Positions 39,687 through 47,971 of a DNA stretch of 64,000 bases are shown piece by piece (the first letter of the stretch is position 1; each line of letters begins with the position of its first letter). Under the pieces are notes generated by a model. The model was not told the origin of the DNA and did not search any database. It was given only the letters and a program-made list of their open reading frames with translations. The position numbers and the translations under genes were made by a program. Source of the DNA: JANNNF01 sp040385825. Lineage in GTDB: Bacteria > Pseudomonadota > Alphaproteobacteria > Rhodobacterales > Rhodobacteraceae. The stretch is from assembly GCA_040385825.1 (NCBI GenBank), contig JAZKGQ010000011.1:1-64000 (forward strand), in the 5' to 3' direction.

Positions 39687-41102
39687 GTGCAATCAGGTCG
39701 GGGCGGGTTTCTGAACACCCTTTCGGGGCGGTTCCTGCTGCTGACCGTGGCCTTTGTCATGCTGGCCGAAGTGCTGATCTTTGTGCCCTCCATCGCCCGG
39801 TTCCGGGCAGACATGATGCTGGAACGGCTGAAGATGGCGCAGCTTGCCGCGCTGACCCAGCTTGCCACCGAAGAGATGATCAGCCCCGATCTGGAATCCG
39901 AACTGCTGCGCAATGCCGGGGTCTACAACGTGGTGCTGCGCCGCGATGAGGTGCGCGAACTTGTTCTGTCCTCGCCGCTGCCCGGTCAGGTGTATGAAAG
40001 CTACGATCTGCGCATGGCCGGTCCGTGGGAACTGATCCGCGATGCTTTCGCCGTTCTGTTCGACCCCGAGAACCGCCTTGTGCGGGTGATCGGCAACCCG
40101 GTACAATCCGGCGGGCAGTTGATAGAAATAACGATGCAGACCAAACCCTTGCGCGATGCGATGGTCGATTACGGCTTTCGCATTCTGGCGCTGTCGGCGT
40201 TGATTTCCGCCGTGACCGGGTTCTTGCTGTTTCTGGCGGTGCAGCGGCTGCTGGTGCTGCCGATCCGCCGGGTGGTGCGGCATATGCAGGCCTATGCCGA
40301 GGCCCCCGAAGACGCCCGCCGCGTGATCGCCCCAACCGCGCGGGTCGAGGAACTGCGCGTGGCCGAAGAGGCCATGGCCCTGATGCAGACGCAATTGACC
40401 GGCGCCCTGCGGCAAAAGCAGCGCCTTGCCCAACTGGGCGGGGCGGTGGCCAAGATCAGCCACGATCTGCGCAACATCCTGACCACGGCGCAACTGTTCG
40501 CCGACCGGATCGAGGGCAGCACCGACCCCGCCGTGACCCGATCTGCCCCCAAGCTGGTCAATTCGATCAGCCGCGCGGTGGCGCTGTGCGAATCGACCCT
40601 GACCTTTGGCAAGGCCGAAGAACCTCCGCCCAGCCTGAAACGGATCAGCCTGCGGCGGCTGGTCGAGGATGTGGCCGACGGCGAAGGTCTGGGCGCGGAA
40701 TCGCCGGTGGCGGTGGTGATCGACGTGGCCCCCGACATGGCGATCCGCGCCGACAGCGAACAGGTGTTCCGTGTGCTGGCCAATCTGGTGCGCAATGCCC
40801 GGCAGGCGATCGAGGCTGTGGGGCAGGGCGGCACCATCGAAATCGCGGCGGGCGAGGATGCGACGCATTGGTGGCTCCGCGTCGGCGACACCGGCCCCGG
40901 CCTGCCCGCCAAGGCGCGCGAACATCTGTTCGCGGCCTTTCAGGGCGGCGCGCGCAAGGGCGGCACCGGGCTTGGCCTTGCGATCGCGGCCGAGCTGGTG
41001 GCAGGCCATGGCGGCAAGCTGGACCTGATCCGCAGCGACAGCGAAGGCACCGAGTTCCTGATCCGCCTGCCCAAGGCCGCCGATCCCGCCGAGATTTCAT
41101 GA
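39687..41102 (+). CDS. Sensor histidine kinase (orphan)
   Basis: I chose GTG at 39687 (471 residues); a TTG lies just before it. Two transmembrane helices (about 17-37 and 167-188) bracket a periplasmic domain of about 130 residues, then a HAMP-like linker. The kinase core has the H-box KISHDLRNILTTAQ (His259), N-box NLVRNARQA (Asn370), and G1/G2 GDTGPGLP and GGTGLGLAI. No response-regulator gene is adjacent, so the partner and signal are unknown. Confidence 0.92.
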   Translation: MQSGRGGFLNTLSGRFLLLTVAFVMLAEVLIFVPSIARFRADMMLERLKMAQLAALTQLATEEMISPDLESELLRNAGVYNVVLRRDEVRELVLSSPLPGQVYESYDLRMAGPWELIRDAFAVLFDPENRLVRVIGNPVQSGGQLIEITMQTKPLRDAMVDYGFRILALSALISAVTGFLLFLAVQRLLVLPIRRVVRHMQAYAEAPEDARRVIAPTARVEELRVAEEAMALMQTQLTGALRQKQRLAQLGGAVAKISHDLRNILTTAQLFADRIEGSTDPAVTRSAPKLVNSISRAVALCESTLTFGKAEEPPPSLKRISLRRLVEDVADGEGLGAESPVAVVIDVAPDMAIRADSEQVFRVLANLVRNARQAIEAVGQGGTIEIAAGEDATHWWLRVGDTGPGLPAKAREHLFAAFQGGARKGGTGLGLAIAAELVAGHGGKLDLIRSDSEGTEFLIRLPKAADPAEIS

Positions 41103-41117
41103 CCGTCGTTTTCGCCC

Positions 41118-41146
41118 TTGCAATGCCGCGCCGGGGCCGCTACATC
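41118..41146 (+). promoter_or_regulatory. Promoter of tRNA-Arg
   Basis: TTGCAA (41118-41123), a 17-bp spacer and TACATC (41141-41146) place the start about 4 bp before the tRNA. The -35 is close to consensus. Confidence 0.6.
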
Positions 41147-41156
41147 GCCGCGTAGT

Positions 41157-41233
41157 GGACCCATAGCTCAGCTGGATAGAGCATCAGACTACGAATCTGA
41201 GGGTCGGGCGTTCGAATCGCTCTGGGTCCACCA
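41157..41233 (+). tRNA. tRNA-Arg (anticodon ACG)
   Basis: A complete 77-nt cloverleaf: acceptor GGACCCA pairs with TGGGTCC, the D-stem is GCTC/GAGC, the anticodon stem TCAGA/TCTGA encloses CTACGAA with anticodon ACG (41191-41193), and a TTCGAAT T-loop follows. CCA is encoded (41231-41233). The A34 is expected to be edited to inosine to read CGU, CGC and CGA codons. Confidence 0.97.
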
Positions 41234-41273
41234 TTTACTTACAATCAGTCCAGGTTCTTTAGCACCTGACCAA

Positions 41274-41831
41274 TCACTCCAGATTGGTATGCCGTGCCCG
41301 CACGGCCTCGGCGCTGTCGCCGATACGGTCGCGCAAGCGCAGCACCAGCAGTTCAAAGGTCAGGAACTGCGCGCCCTCGAACACCGACCCCATTGGCAGG
41401 ATCGCGGCCGTCGCGCCCTGATCATCCGCCATCGTCTGTGCCGGAATCACCAGCACCCTGTCACAGGCGCGCGGGGCGGGGCCGTCTGGCTGGGCTGTCA
41501 CACAGGCGGTGCGCGCCCCGGCCCGCTTCGCCACCCCGATCAGCGCGTTGACGGTGGACAGATCGCCCGGCCCGGCGCTGACCAGCAGCAGATCGCCGGC
41601 CCCGACTGGCGGCGTCGACATGTCGCCCACCATATGGGCGTCCAGCCCAAGGTGACAAAGCCGCATCGCAAGTGCCCGGACCATCAGCCCTTCGCGCCCC
41701 ACCCCGTACAGCGCAATCCGGCGGGCCGTGAGGATGGCCTCGGCAAAGGCCGCCATCTGTGCCGGATCGACGCCTGCGGTGGCCGCGCCGATCTCGGCGG
41801 CGGCAAGGGCTGCCATAGACCTGTGATCCAA
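41274..41831 (-). CDS. SIS-domain sugar-phosphate isomerase (HxlB-like)
   Basis: A 185-residue single SIS domain protein with ARRIALYGVGREGLMVRALA, HMVGDMSTPPVGAGDLLLV and a C-terminal PMGSVFEGAQFLTFELLVL, all as in 6-phospho-3-hexuloisomerase (HxlB). HxlB normally works with hexulose-6-phosphate synthase (HxlA), which is not nearby, so it may isomerise another sugar phosphate. It is transcribed in the same direction as thuA and the Gfo/Idh/MocA gene, with a 114-bp gap holding a repeat element. Confidence 0.8.
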   Translation of the reverse strand: MDHRSMAALAAAEIGAATAGVDPAQMAAFAEAILTARRIALYGVGREGLMVRALAMRLCHLGLDAHMVGDMSTPPVGAGDLLLVSAGPGDLSTVNALIGVAKRAGARTACVTAQPDGPAPRACDRVLVIPAQTMADDQGATAAILPMGSVFEGAQFLTFELLVLRLRDRIGDSAEAVRARHTNLE

Positions 41832-41854
41832 AACGCTCTCCCCCTGTTTGCCCC

Positions 41855-41926
41855 TTCACATTGGCACAAATATCCCACGGGGGAAGCGGGTTTGGCACAA
41901 ACCTGCGCGGGGGTGTGAAACCCCCG
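41855..41926. repeat. Family C intergenic element (TTCACATTGGCACAAATATC), copy 1
   Basis: TTCACATTGGCACAAATATC and CCACGGGGG (41855-41883) are followed by a GGGGG-TGTGAAA-CCCCC hairpin (about 41910-41926). The same AT-rich block with a neighbouring GC hairpin recurs at 44846, 51938 (inverse) and 57848. It lies between the Gfo/Idh/MocA and SIS genes. Confidence 0.7.
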
Positions 41927-41945
41927 TCACCCTTGGCCGCAAATG

Positions 41946-43001
41946 CTAGACGGGCAGGCTCCGCCCCGCCTGCGCTGAAGACTCCTCGGCCCGGTCCAGC
42001 AGGCGTTGCAGCGCCGCCCCGCGTGCGAAATCCGGGGTGGCCGCCGTTTCCCCCCGAATGGCCGCGATAAACCGTTCATAGATGGTGGGGGGCACCGGGC
42101 AATCCACCTCGTGCCATTCGGCACGCGGCAGCGCGTCGCCCAGACAGGCCCGCAACCGGCTGTGGCCGCCCTCGAACAGCACCTCCAGCCCGCCGGTCAC
42201 CCCGTAAATCCGCAGCCGCAGGTCGTTCAGATGGCCACTGGCAAAGCGGGTCGCGGCCACGGTGCCAAGCGCGCCGTTCGACAGCACGATCTGCATGGTG
42301 GCACTGTCGTTCGCGTCCAGCACATAGTCGCCGATCCGCCCGCCCGGCGCCTTGTCGAAGGTGGCCAGACGGCAGGACACTTCCGCCGCATCCATCCCGG
42401 CAATGAAGGTGGCGAAGTCCAGAATGTGGATGCCCACATCCCCCAGCACCCCCTTGGACCCATGCGCGACAGACAGCCGCCACAGCCATTGGGCCTCGGT
42501 ATCCCACGCGCCCCAGGCGGGCTGGGTCAGCCAGCTTTGCAGATAGGACGCCTCGAAATGCCGGACCGGCCCGATGGCCCCGTCTGCCACCATCTGCGCC
42601 GCCTTCTGCAGGGCGGGCACGTTGCGATAGCTGAGGTTGACCATGTTCGCCACGCCTGCCGCTGCTGCCGCATCGGCCATCGCCTGCGCATGGGCTGCGT
42701 TCGTGGCCAGCGGCTTTTCGCACAAGACATGCTTGCCCGCCGCCAGCACCGGCATGGTGGTGGCATGGTGCGCGGCATCCGGCGTCACGTTGGTCGCGGC
42801 ATCGAACTGCCCCCAGGCCAGCGCCTCGTCCAGCGATCCGAAGCCATGCGGAATGGCATGGGCCTCGCGGAACCGCGCCAGTTGTTCGGGCCGCGTGTCC
42901 ACCCCGGCCACCACGCTGACCCCCGGAATCGCGGCAAAGCATGCAGCATGGTTGGCAGCCATGCCGCCCGTGCCGATGATCAGCATGCGGATCGGTTGCA
43001 T
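41946..43001 (-). CDS. Gfo/Idh/MocA-family oxidoreductase
   Basis: A 351-residue NAD(P)-dependent dehydrogenase. The N-terminal Rossmann motif is MLIIGTGGMAANHAACF (about residues 5-21), with CEKPLATNAAHA (the usual EKP, catalytic Lys) near residue 95. The second domain shows GVLGDVGIHILDFATFIAG (GD-x2-HxxD). Such enzymes oxidise or reduce sugars and inositols; the substrate is not readable. Its start overlaps the thuA stop by one base, and the pair recurs in sugar-utilisation clusters. Confidence 0.9.
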   Translation of the reverse strand: MQPIRMLIIGTGGMAANHAACFAAIPGVSVVAGVDTRPEQLARFREAHAIPHGFGSLDEALAWGQFDAATNVTPDAAHHATTMPVLAAGKHVLCEKPLATNAAHAQAMADAAAAAGVANMVNLSYRNVPALQKAAQMVADGAIGPVRHFEASYLQSWLTQPAWGAWDTEAQWLWRLSVAHGSKGVLGDVGIHILDFATFIAGMDAAEVSCRLATFDKAPGGRIGDYVLDANDSATMQIVLSNGALGTVAATRFASGHLNDLRLRIYGVTGGLEVLFEGGHSRLRACLGDALPRAEWHEVDCPVPPTIYERFIAAIRGETAATPDFARGAALQRLLDRAEESSAQAGRSLPV

Positions 43002-43786
43002 CAGCGATACCCCGCTTCGCCGTCATGGTGCAGACGCGGCCCGCGTTCGGTGATCGGCTCCAGCGCGCGGTCAACGGGCGTGTTCGGCGCGTCATTCGGG
43101 GCGGCAAGGCGCGGGGCCGGGTTGAAGGCCCATTTCACCCCGTTCAGGATCACCCGCTGCACATTGGCATCGTGATAGGTCGGATAGGTTTCATGCCCCG
43201 GCCGGAAGTAGAACACCGATCCCGCCCCGCGCTTGTAGGTCAGCCCGGACCGGAACACCTCTCCTCCCTGAAACCAGCTGATGAACACCGTCTCCAGCGG
43301 TTCGGGCACGCCGAACGGCTCGCCATACATCTCCTCGGTTTCCAGCTCGAAATGGTCGGGCAGACCGGCGGCGATGGGATGATTGCGCGAGGTGACCCAC
43401 AGGCGCTCGCGCTCGCCCGCCTCGCGCCAGGACAGGTTGCAGGGCGCGCCCATCAGGCGCTTGAACGGCTTGGCGAAATGCGCCGAATGCAGGAAAATGA
43501 TGCCCATGCCGCCATGCACGGCCTCGCAGACCCGGTCCACGATCCGGTCCTCGACATCGCCATGTGCGGCATGGCCCCACCAGATCAGCACATCGGTCGC
43601 CGCCAGCTTTTCCGGGGTCAACCCGTGGTCGGGGTCTTGCAGCGTGACAGTGCTGGCCGTGATCCCGGCATCGCGGTTCAACGCATCTGCAATGCAGGTA
43701 TGCATGCCGGTGGGGTAGATCTCTGCCACCACCCTGTTCTTCTGTTCATGGACGTTTTCGCCCCAGACAGTCACCTTCAACGTCAT
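43001..43786 (-). CDS. ThuA-domain protein (trehalose utilisation family)
   Basis: A 261-residue protein starting MTLKVTVWGENVHEQKNRVV, with the ThuA glutamine-amidotransferase-like core (VLIWWGHAAHGDVEDRIVDR; GGMGIIFLHSAHFAKPFKRL) and a late FYFRPGHETYPTYHD. ThuA of rhizobia is needed for trehalose/sucrose analogue catabolism, possibly through 3-keto sugars, in partnership with a Gfo/Idh/MocA dehydrogenase (ThuB); the same pair is seen here. Two operator-like palindromes lie 116-177 bp upstream. Confidence 0.88.
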   Translation of the reverse strand: MTLKVTVWGENVHEQKNRVVAEIYPTGMHTCIADALNRDAGITASTVTLQDPDHGLTPEKLAATDVLIWWGHAAHGDVEDRIVDRVCEAVHGGMGIIFLHSAHFAKPFKRLMGAPCNLSWREAGERERLWVTSRNHPIAAGLPDHFELETEEMYGEPFGVPEPLETVFISWFQGGEVFRSGLTYKRGAGSVFYFRPGHETYPTYHDANVQRVILNGVKWAFNPAPRLAAPNDAPNTPVDRALEPITERGPRLHHDGEAGYR

Positions 43787-43901
43787 GTGCGGCTTCCTTC
43801 CCTGATCGTCGCCCCGATCCTGACCCGTATCCTAGCCTGATGCGGGCGACAGCAATCCTGATCTGGCGGTGAAAATGTCGCCCTCTTGCGCCAAGTGCAA
43901 G

Positions 43902-43963
43902 TTGAAACCGCTTTGAGCCTGCAAAACATGACAGCTCGCCCTGCCGGATTGAAAGCGCTTTGG
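43902..43963 (-). promoter_or_regulatory. Two LacI-family-like operators upstream of thuA
   Basis: TTGAAACCGCTTTGA (43902-43916) and TTGAAAGCGCTTTGG (43949-43963) both match the LacI/GalR pattern of inverted half-sites around a central CG. Their centres are 47 bp apart, which suits cooperative binding or a small loop. They lie in the 294-bp gap between thuA (-) and a TerB-like gene (+), so either direction could be regulated. No LacI-type regulator gene is present in the window. Confidence 0.6.
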
Positions 43964-44080
43964 GCGCCATTTTGACCGCTTGGCCGCCACTCGGCGCCTT
44001 CCTGCCGATCGCATTGCAGCGGCCCCGGACCACACCCATATCTGGCCCCTATCCGCCCCAACCACAAAAAGGAGCCTTTG

Positions 44081-44821
44081 ATGCTGAACGCGAAATCCCT
44101 TCTCGACAGCCTGCTGGGCGGTCTTGCCAGCCCAGGCAACAGTGCGGCCTTGGGGCAGACCGGCCAGGATCTCAAGGCCGGCGCGCAGACTTTGGCCGGC
44201 ACGGCCAGAGAGGCCTGGAATGGTCAGTCGACACTGGCCAAGGGGGCCATTGCCGGCGGGTTGCTGGGCGTTCTTCTGACCGGGGCAGGGCGCAAGATGC
44301 TGGGCACCGGCGTCAAGGTTGGCGGGGCGGCGCTGATCGGCGGTCTGGCCTACCGGGCCTATGAGGACTGGAAGGCCGGCAAGGACTTGCCGCAGGACAG
44401 ACCGCAAGACAGACCCCTGACCCTGCCGCAACCGGGGGCAGATTTCCTGCCGACCGATCCCGAGGCTGCCGACCAGCTTGCCGCGCGCCTGCTCTCGGCC
44501 ATGATCGCAGCCGCACGGGCCGACGGCCATGTCACCGCCCGCGAACGCGCCCGCATCACGGCCGAACTGTCGCGCCTTGGCCTGCAAGACGAGGCCAGCA
44601 GCCTGATCGCGGCCGAACTCGATGCGCCGCTGGACGTGGGCCGCATTGCTGCGCTGGCCCGGACCGAGGCCGAGGCGGCCGAGGTCTACACGGCTTCCTT
44701 GCTGGCGGTGGACCCCGAGGCCCCGGCCGAAAAGGCCTATCTTGCAATGCTGGCCGCGCGGCTGAACCTTGATCCGGGCCTGGTCGATCACCTGCACGCC
44801 AGGGCCGCACAACTGGGCTGA
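44081..44821 (+). CDS. TerB-like / DUF533 protein
   Basis: ATG at 44081 (AAAAAGGAGCC upstream) gives 246 residues. The N-terminal half is Gly/Ala-rich with one or two hydrophobic stretches (AKGAIAGGLLGVLLTGAG). The C-terminal half is a helical TerB-like domain with LLSAMIAAARADGHVTARER (the Asp/Gly pattern of the tellurite-resistance TerB fold) and LDPGLVDHLHARA. This is the DUF533 (YebE) architecture; function unknown. It diverges from thuA across the operator pair. Confidence 0.82.
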   Translation: MLNAKSLLDSLLGGLASPGNSAALGQTGQDLKAGAQTLAGTAREAWNGQSTLAKGAIAGGLLGVLLTGAGRKMLGTGVKVGGAALIGGLAYRAYEDWKAGKDLPQDRPQDRPLTLPQPGADFLPTDPEAADQLAARLLSAMIAAARADGHVTARERARITAELSRLGLQDEASSLIAAELDAPLDVGRIAALARTEAEAAEVYTASLLAVDPEAPAEKAYLAMLAARLNLDPGLVDHLHARAAQLG

Positions 44822-44845
44822 CCGGCATCCCGTAACCCGGTCAGT

Positions 44846-44878
44846 TTCACATTGGCCCAAATATCCCCGCCGGAGGCA
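44846..44878. repeat. Family C intergenic element, copy 2
   Basis: TTCACATTGGCCCAAATATC with CCCGCCGGAGG follows the TerB-like gene. The rest of the 301-bp gap (44822-45122) holds small inverted CCCGCCTGAAAGGCGGG-like sequences and the palindrome TTTTGATCAAAA (45040-45051), but no gene I can support. Confidence 0.65.
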
Positions 44879-45122
44879 TTCCACGGCGGGGCAATGGCAC
44901 CCCTTCAGAAAATCCCCCGGATCTCGGGCGCGCAGGCCCGCCTTCAGGCGGGACAAGCGCCCCCCTTTCAGGCGGGCAGTTGGCCTGTGCCGAAACCGCC
45001 GCAGGCAGACCCGGACCCCGGCTTTGTGTGGGACACAAGTTTTGATCAAAAGTTTGCGCGAACAGGATTGAATGGTTCTCTGCGCCGTGGTCTGACTTTG
45101 CCAAAGCGGCGGAGGGCGGGCG

Positions 45123-46097
45123 ATGCGGGTGTTCATCAACGGGTTCGGGCGGATCGGGCGGTCGGTGCTGCGGGCATGGGCGGCAGACCCCGCGCGCTGG
45201 CCGGGGCTGGTGATTGCGGGCATCAATGACATCGCCGATGCCCCGATGTGCGCCTATCTGTTTGAATATGATTCCGTTTTCGGCCCGTGGCGCGGCGAGG
45301 TTGCCTTGCAGTCCGGGGCCCTGGTGGTGAACGGGCAGGCCATTCCCCTGCACCGCACGCCTGATCTTTCCGGCCTTGATCTGCGCGGCATCGACGTTGT
45401 GCTGGAATGCACCGGGCGCGCCGATGCCCGCGAGGTTGCCGCGCGCGGGGTGCGGGCCGGGGCGCGGCGGGTGCTGATCTCCGGCCCTTCGGCTGCAGCT
45501 GATGTGACGGTGGTTCTGGGGGCGAATGATGGCGTGTTGGCGGCGCAGCAGATCGTGTCGAACGCCTCTTGCACCACCAACGCGCTGGCGCCGCTGGTGC
45601 GGCTGATCGGGCAGGAATGGGGCATCGTGACAGGCTCGATGACCACCATCCATTGCTACACCGGCAGCCAGCCCACGGTCGACGCGCCCGCCGCCGATTT
45701 TGCGCGCAGCCGGGCGGCGGCGCTGTCGATGGTGCCGACCACCACTTCGGCGCAGCGGTTGCTGGATGTGGTGCTGCCCGATTACGCCGGGCGGATTGCG
45801 GGGTCGGCGGTGCGGGTGCCGGTGGCCAGTGTGTCTTGCGTCGATCTGGCGGTGATGACGCAACGCCCGGTTACGGCAGAGGCTGCCAATGCCGCGTTTC
45901 GCGCGGCAGGCGGGGTGATCGGCGCGACCGACCGCGCGCTGGTGTCAACCGATCTGCGCAGCAGGCCGGAAAGCATCGTGATGGCCTGCCCCGAAACCCG
46001 CGTGACACCGCAGGGCCTGCTGCGGGTGTTCGGCTGGTATGACAACGAATGGGGCTTTTCCAACCGGATGCTGGACGTGGCGCAGCGGATGGGCTGA
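45123..46097 (+). CDS. Divergent glyceraldehyde-3-phosphate dehydrogenase
   Basis: A 324-residue phosphorylating-type GAPDH homologue. It has the NAD site INGFGRIGRSVLRA, Asp36 (NAD preference), catalytic Cys150 in SNASCTTNALAP, His177 in MTTIHCYTG and the C-terminal WYDNEWGFSNRML. Several usually fixed positions differ: TNCLAP is TNALAP, the H-x-YT-x-DQ motif is HCYTGSQ, and the STGAAK phosphate loop is TTTSAQ. It may have shifted substrate (for example erythrose-4-phosphate) or be a secondary isozyme. No glycolytic partner gene is beside it. Confidence 0.88.
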   Translation: MRVFINGFGRIGRSVLRAWAADPARWPGLVIAGINDIADAPMCAYLFEYDSVFGPWRGEVALQSGALVVNGQAIPLHRTPDLSGLDLRGIDVVLECTGRADAREVAARGVRAGARRVLISGPSAAADVTVVLGANDGVLAAQQIVSNASCTTNALAPLVRLIGQEWGIVTGSMTTIHCYTGSQPTVDAPAADFARSRAAALSMVPTTTSAQRLLDVVLPDYAGRIAGSAVRVPVASVSCVDLAVMTQRPVTAEAANAAFRAAGGVIGATDRALVSTDLRSRPESIVMACPETRVTPQGLLRVFGWYDNEWGFSNRMLDVAQRMG

Positions 46098-46108
46098 TGG
46101 CCGGGGAT

Positions 46109-46158
46109 GATGGGCAAGCGCGATTTTCGATCCTCGAAAGTCGCGCGAACTGCCCATC
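46109..46158. terminator. Bidirectional hairpin (family B palindrome, copy 3)
   Basis: GATGGGCA (46109-46116) pairs with TGCCCATC (46151-46158), with an inner GCGCGA-TT-TTCGA / TCGAA-AG-TCGCGC stem. It sits exactly between convergent gap-like (+) and K+ channel (-) genes, as expected of a two-way terminator. Confidence 0.7.
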
Positions 46159-46923
46159 CTACCAGTCGGCGCCCTCATCCTCGATGTTCAGCGTGGTGCC
46201 GCAGGCCTTGCAATGCACGGCGTCGAAATCATGCCTGGTCAGCCCGCAGGTCGGGCATTTGTGATGCGCCTTGGCGGGCCGCAGGGTCACCTGTACCAGC
46301 CGCAGGAACAGCGAGATGCCGAACACCATGATCGCCACCGCGATCAGCTTGCCCGCCGTGCCGGTCATGGTGATATCGCCATAGCCGGTGGTGGTCAGAG
46401 TGGTGACGGTGAAATACAGCGCATCGACATAGTTCACGATCTTGTCGTTGCGGCCCGACTGGGTTTCATAGACCAGCGCCGTCATCAGAAAGACAAACAG
46501 CGCCAGATTTATCCCTGCGACGATGGTGGTTTCAAACCGCCGGAACGACGCGAAGTCGCGGCGCAACTGGCGGCGTGTCGGGGTGGAATGCAGCAGCCGG
46601 AAGATGCGCGCCACCCGCAGGAAGGCCAGCCCTTCGCCCAGAACCGGGGCCAGCAGCGAGGCCACCACCGCAATATCGGCAAGCCCGTAAGGGTGGACCA
46701 GATCGCGCAGCGGTGTGCGGCTGATCCACAGCCGGGCCAGCACATCGGCAAGGTAGACCAGCCCGATGACCAGATCCAGCGTTTCGGTATGTACGCCGCG
46801 CGTCAGAAAGGAGGTGGCGATCAGAAAGGTGATCGTGACCAGATCAAAGGCCAGCAGCACATAGCGAAACCGCACCGCGCGCGGGCTGTCGCTTTCATAC
46901 AGGGCGCGCAGGCTGGCTTTCAC
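46159..46923 (-). CDS. Voltage-sensor-type K+ channel with C-terminal zinc ribbon
   Basis: A 254-residue six-helix ion transport protein. The S4-like helix FLRVARIFRLL (101-111) has regularly spaced arginines, and the selectivity filter TTTGYGD (177-183) is the potassium consensus. After S6 the chain ends in CPTCG (223-227) and CKACG (238-242), a four-Cys zinc ribbon. This cytoplasmic appendage is not part of the standard Kv core and could sense zinc or redox state (inference). Its gene converges with the GAPDH gene. Confidence 0.9.
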   Translation of the reverse strand: MKASLRALYESDSPRAVRFRYVLLAFDLVTITFLIATSFLTRGVHTETLDLVIGLVYLADVLARLWISRTPLRDLVHPYGLADIAVVASLLAPVLGEGLAFLRVARIFRLLHSTPTRRQLRRDFASFRRFETTIVAGINLALFVFLMTALVYETQSGRNDKIVNYVDALYFTVTTLTTTGYGDITMTGTAGKLIAVAIMVFGISLFLRLVQVTLRPAKAHHKCPTCGLTRHDFDAVHCKACGTTLNIEDEGADW

Positions 46924-46995
46924 GGGGGCGGTGTCCGGGTTGGGGGCTGTGCGCCGATCTGGGGCTGTCTTGCGCCTTGGGTCAAGGCCCTGCCG

Positions 46996-47847
46996 TCATT
47001 CGGCAAGGTCGAGCCACAGCGGAAAATGGTCCGACGCGGGTTCAAGCGGGTCTGTCCATGCGCGCCGGATACCGGGGGCAAGGCGTGCGGGCACGAAGAT
47101 ATGGTCCAGCTGGCGATTGCGGACCTGCCCGGCGATGGTCTTGCTATGGGTGTGCAGAATGGCCCCGCTGTGGGCCACCGCATCGACCATCCCTTGGGCA
47201 TAGCGCGCGCCGGGGTGATAGGGGGTCTGGCCTGTCAGCGCGACATGTTCGGCGCTGCCCGGTTCCATGTTGAAATCGCCCATCCAGATGGCATCCGTCG
47301 GGCAGGGCGGCGGGGGCTGGCCTTCGGTCCAGTTGCGGGTGGGTTCATCATCGGTGCCGGACCAGGGGCCGGTGTTTGGCAAGACGTGGCGCAGATGGGC
47401 GATCTGGGCCAGACGTTCCTCGACCCCCACATGGGCCAGATGCACTGACAGCACGCGCAGGGGGCCTGCGGGGGTGGCGATGCAGGCCTCCAGTGCAGCC
47501 GTCTGGGTGTTGACCGGGTCCAGCATCGGCCACAGCGGCAACAGGTGCAGCCGTGTCCACAGAATCGGCCAGCGCGACAGGATCATCGGGCCGAACTGCC
47601 GCCTGCGGCTGCGGTTGCCGGGCAGGCTTGCGTCCATGTCGAAGGCCGGGCCGTAGGCGGTGTGATACTCGGGCAGCAGCTTTGCCAGCAGCGCGGGCTG
47701 GTCGTCGTGGCCGGTGCGTTGCCAGTGGCGGTCCACCTCTTGCAGGCAGGCGATATCGGCCCCGTCGATCACCGCCGCCGTGCGCGGCAGGTCATAGCGG
47801 CCATCCGTGCCGAAACCGTACTGGATATTGTATGTCAGCAGGATCAT
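46996..47847 (-). CDS. Endonuclease/exonuclease/phosphatase-family protein
   Basis: ATG at 47847 gives 283 residues. The order of motifs matches the DNase I/exonuclease III fold: LTYNIQYGFG, DIACLQEVDRHW (metal-binding Glu), SVHLAHVG, WMGDFNMEPGS (Asp/Asn pair), QLDHIFV and SDHFPLWLDL (general-base His). It could be a phosphodiesterase, phosphatase or nuclease. The frame is open upstream of the ATG but overlaps the divergent ligase gene there. No signal peptide is seen. Confidence 0.87.
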   Translation of the reverse strand: MILLTYNIQYGFGTDGRYDLPRTAAVIDGADIACLQEVDRHWQRTGHDDQPALLAKLLPEYHTAYGPAFDMDASLPGNRSRRRQFGPMILSRWPILWTRLHLLPLWPMLDPVNTQTAALEACIATPAGPLRVLSVHLAHVGVEERLAQIAHLRHVLPNTGPWSGTDDEPTRNWTEGQPPPPCPTDAIWMGDFNMEPGSAEHVALTGQTPYHPGARYAQGMVDAVAHSGAILHTHSKTIAGQVRNRQLDHIFVPARLAPGIRRAWTDPLEPASDHFPLWLDLAE

Positions 47848-47971
47848 CGCGGCCCTTCCCATCGTCTGCCGCAGCTTGCCGGGACGTGCGGCCCGACTGC
47901 AAGCCCTTCGACCTATCGCCTGCTTGATTGGTGGGGCCATGCTGCTACCCTTTGGGGTGGAGGAGACACCC

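Noticed and set aside
44847..45122. Open frame upstream of the GAPDH gene
   Set aside because: Low-complexity translation across repeat elements and no plausible ribosome binding site.
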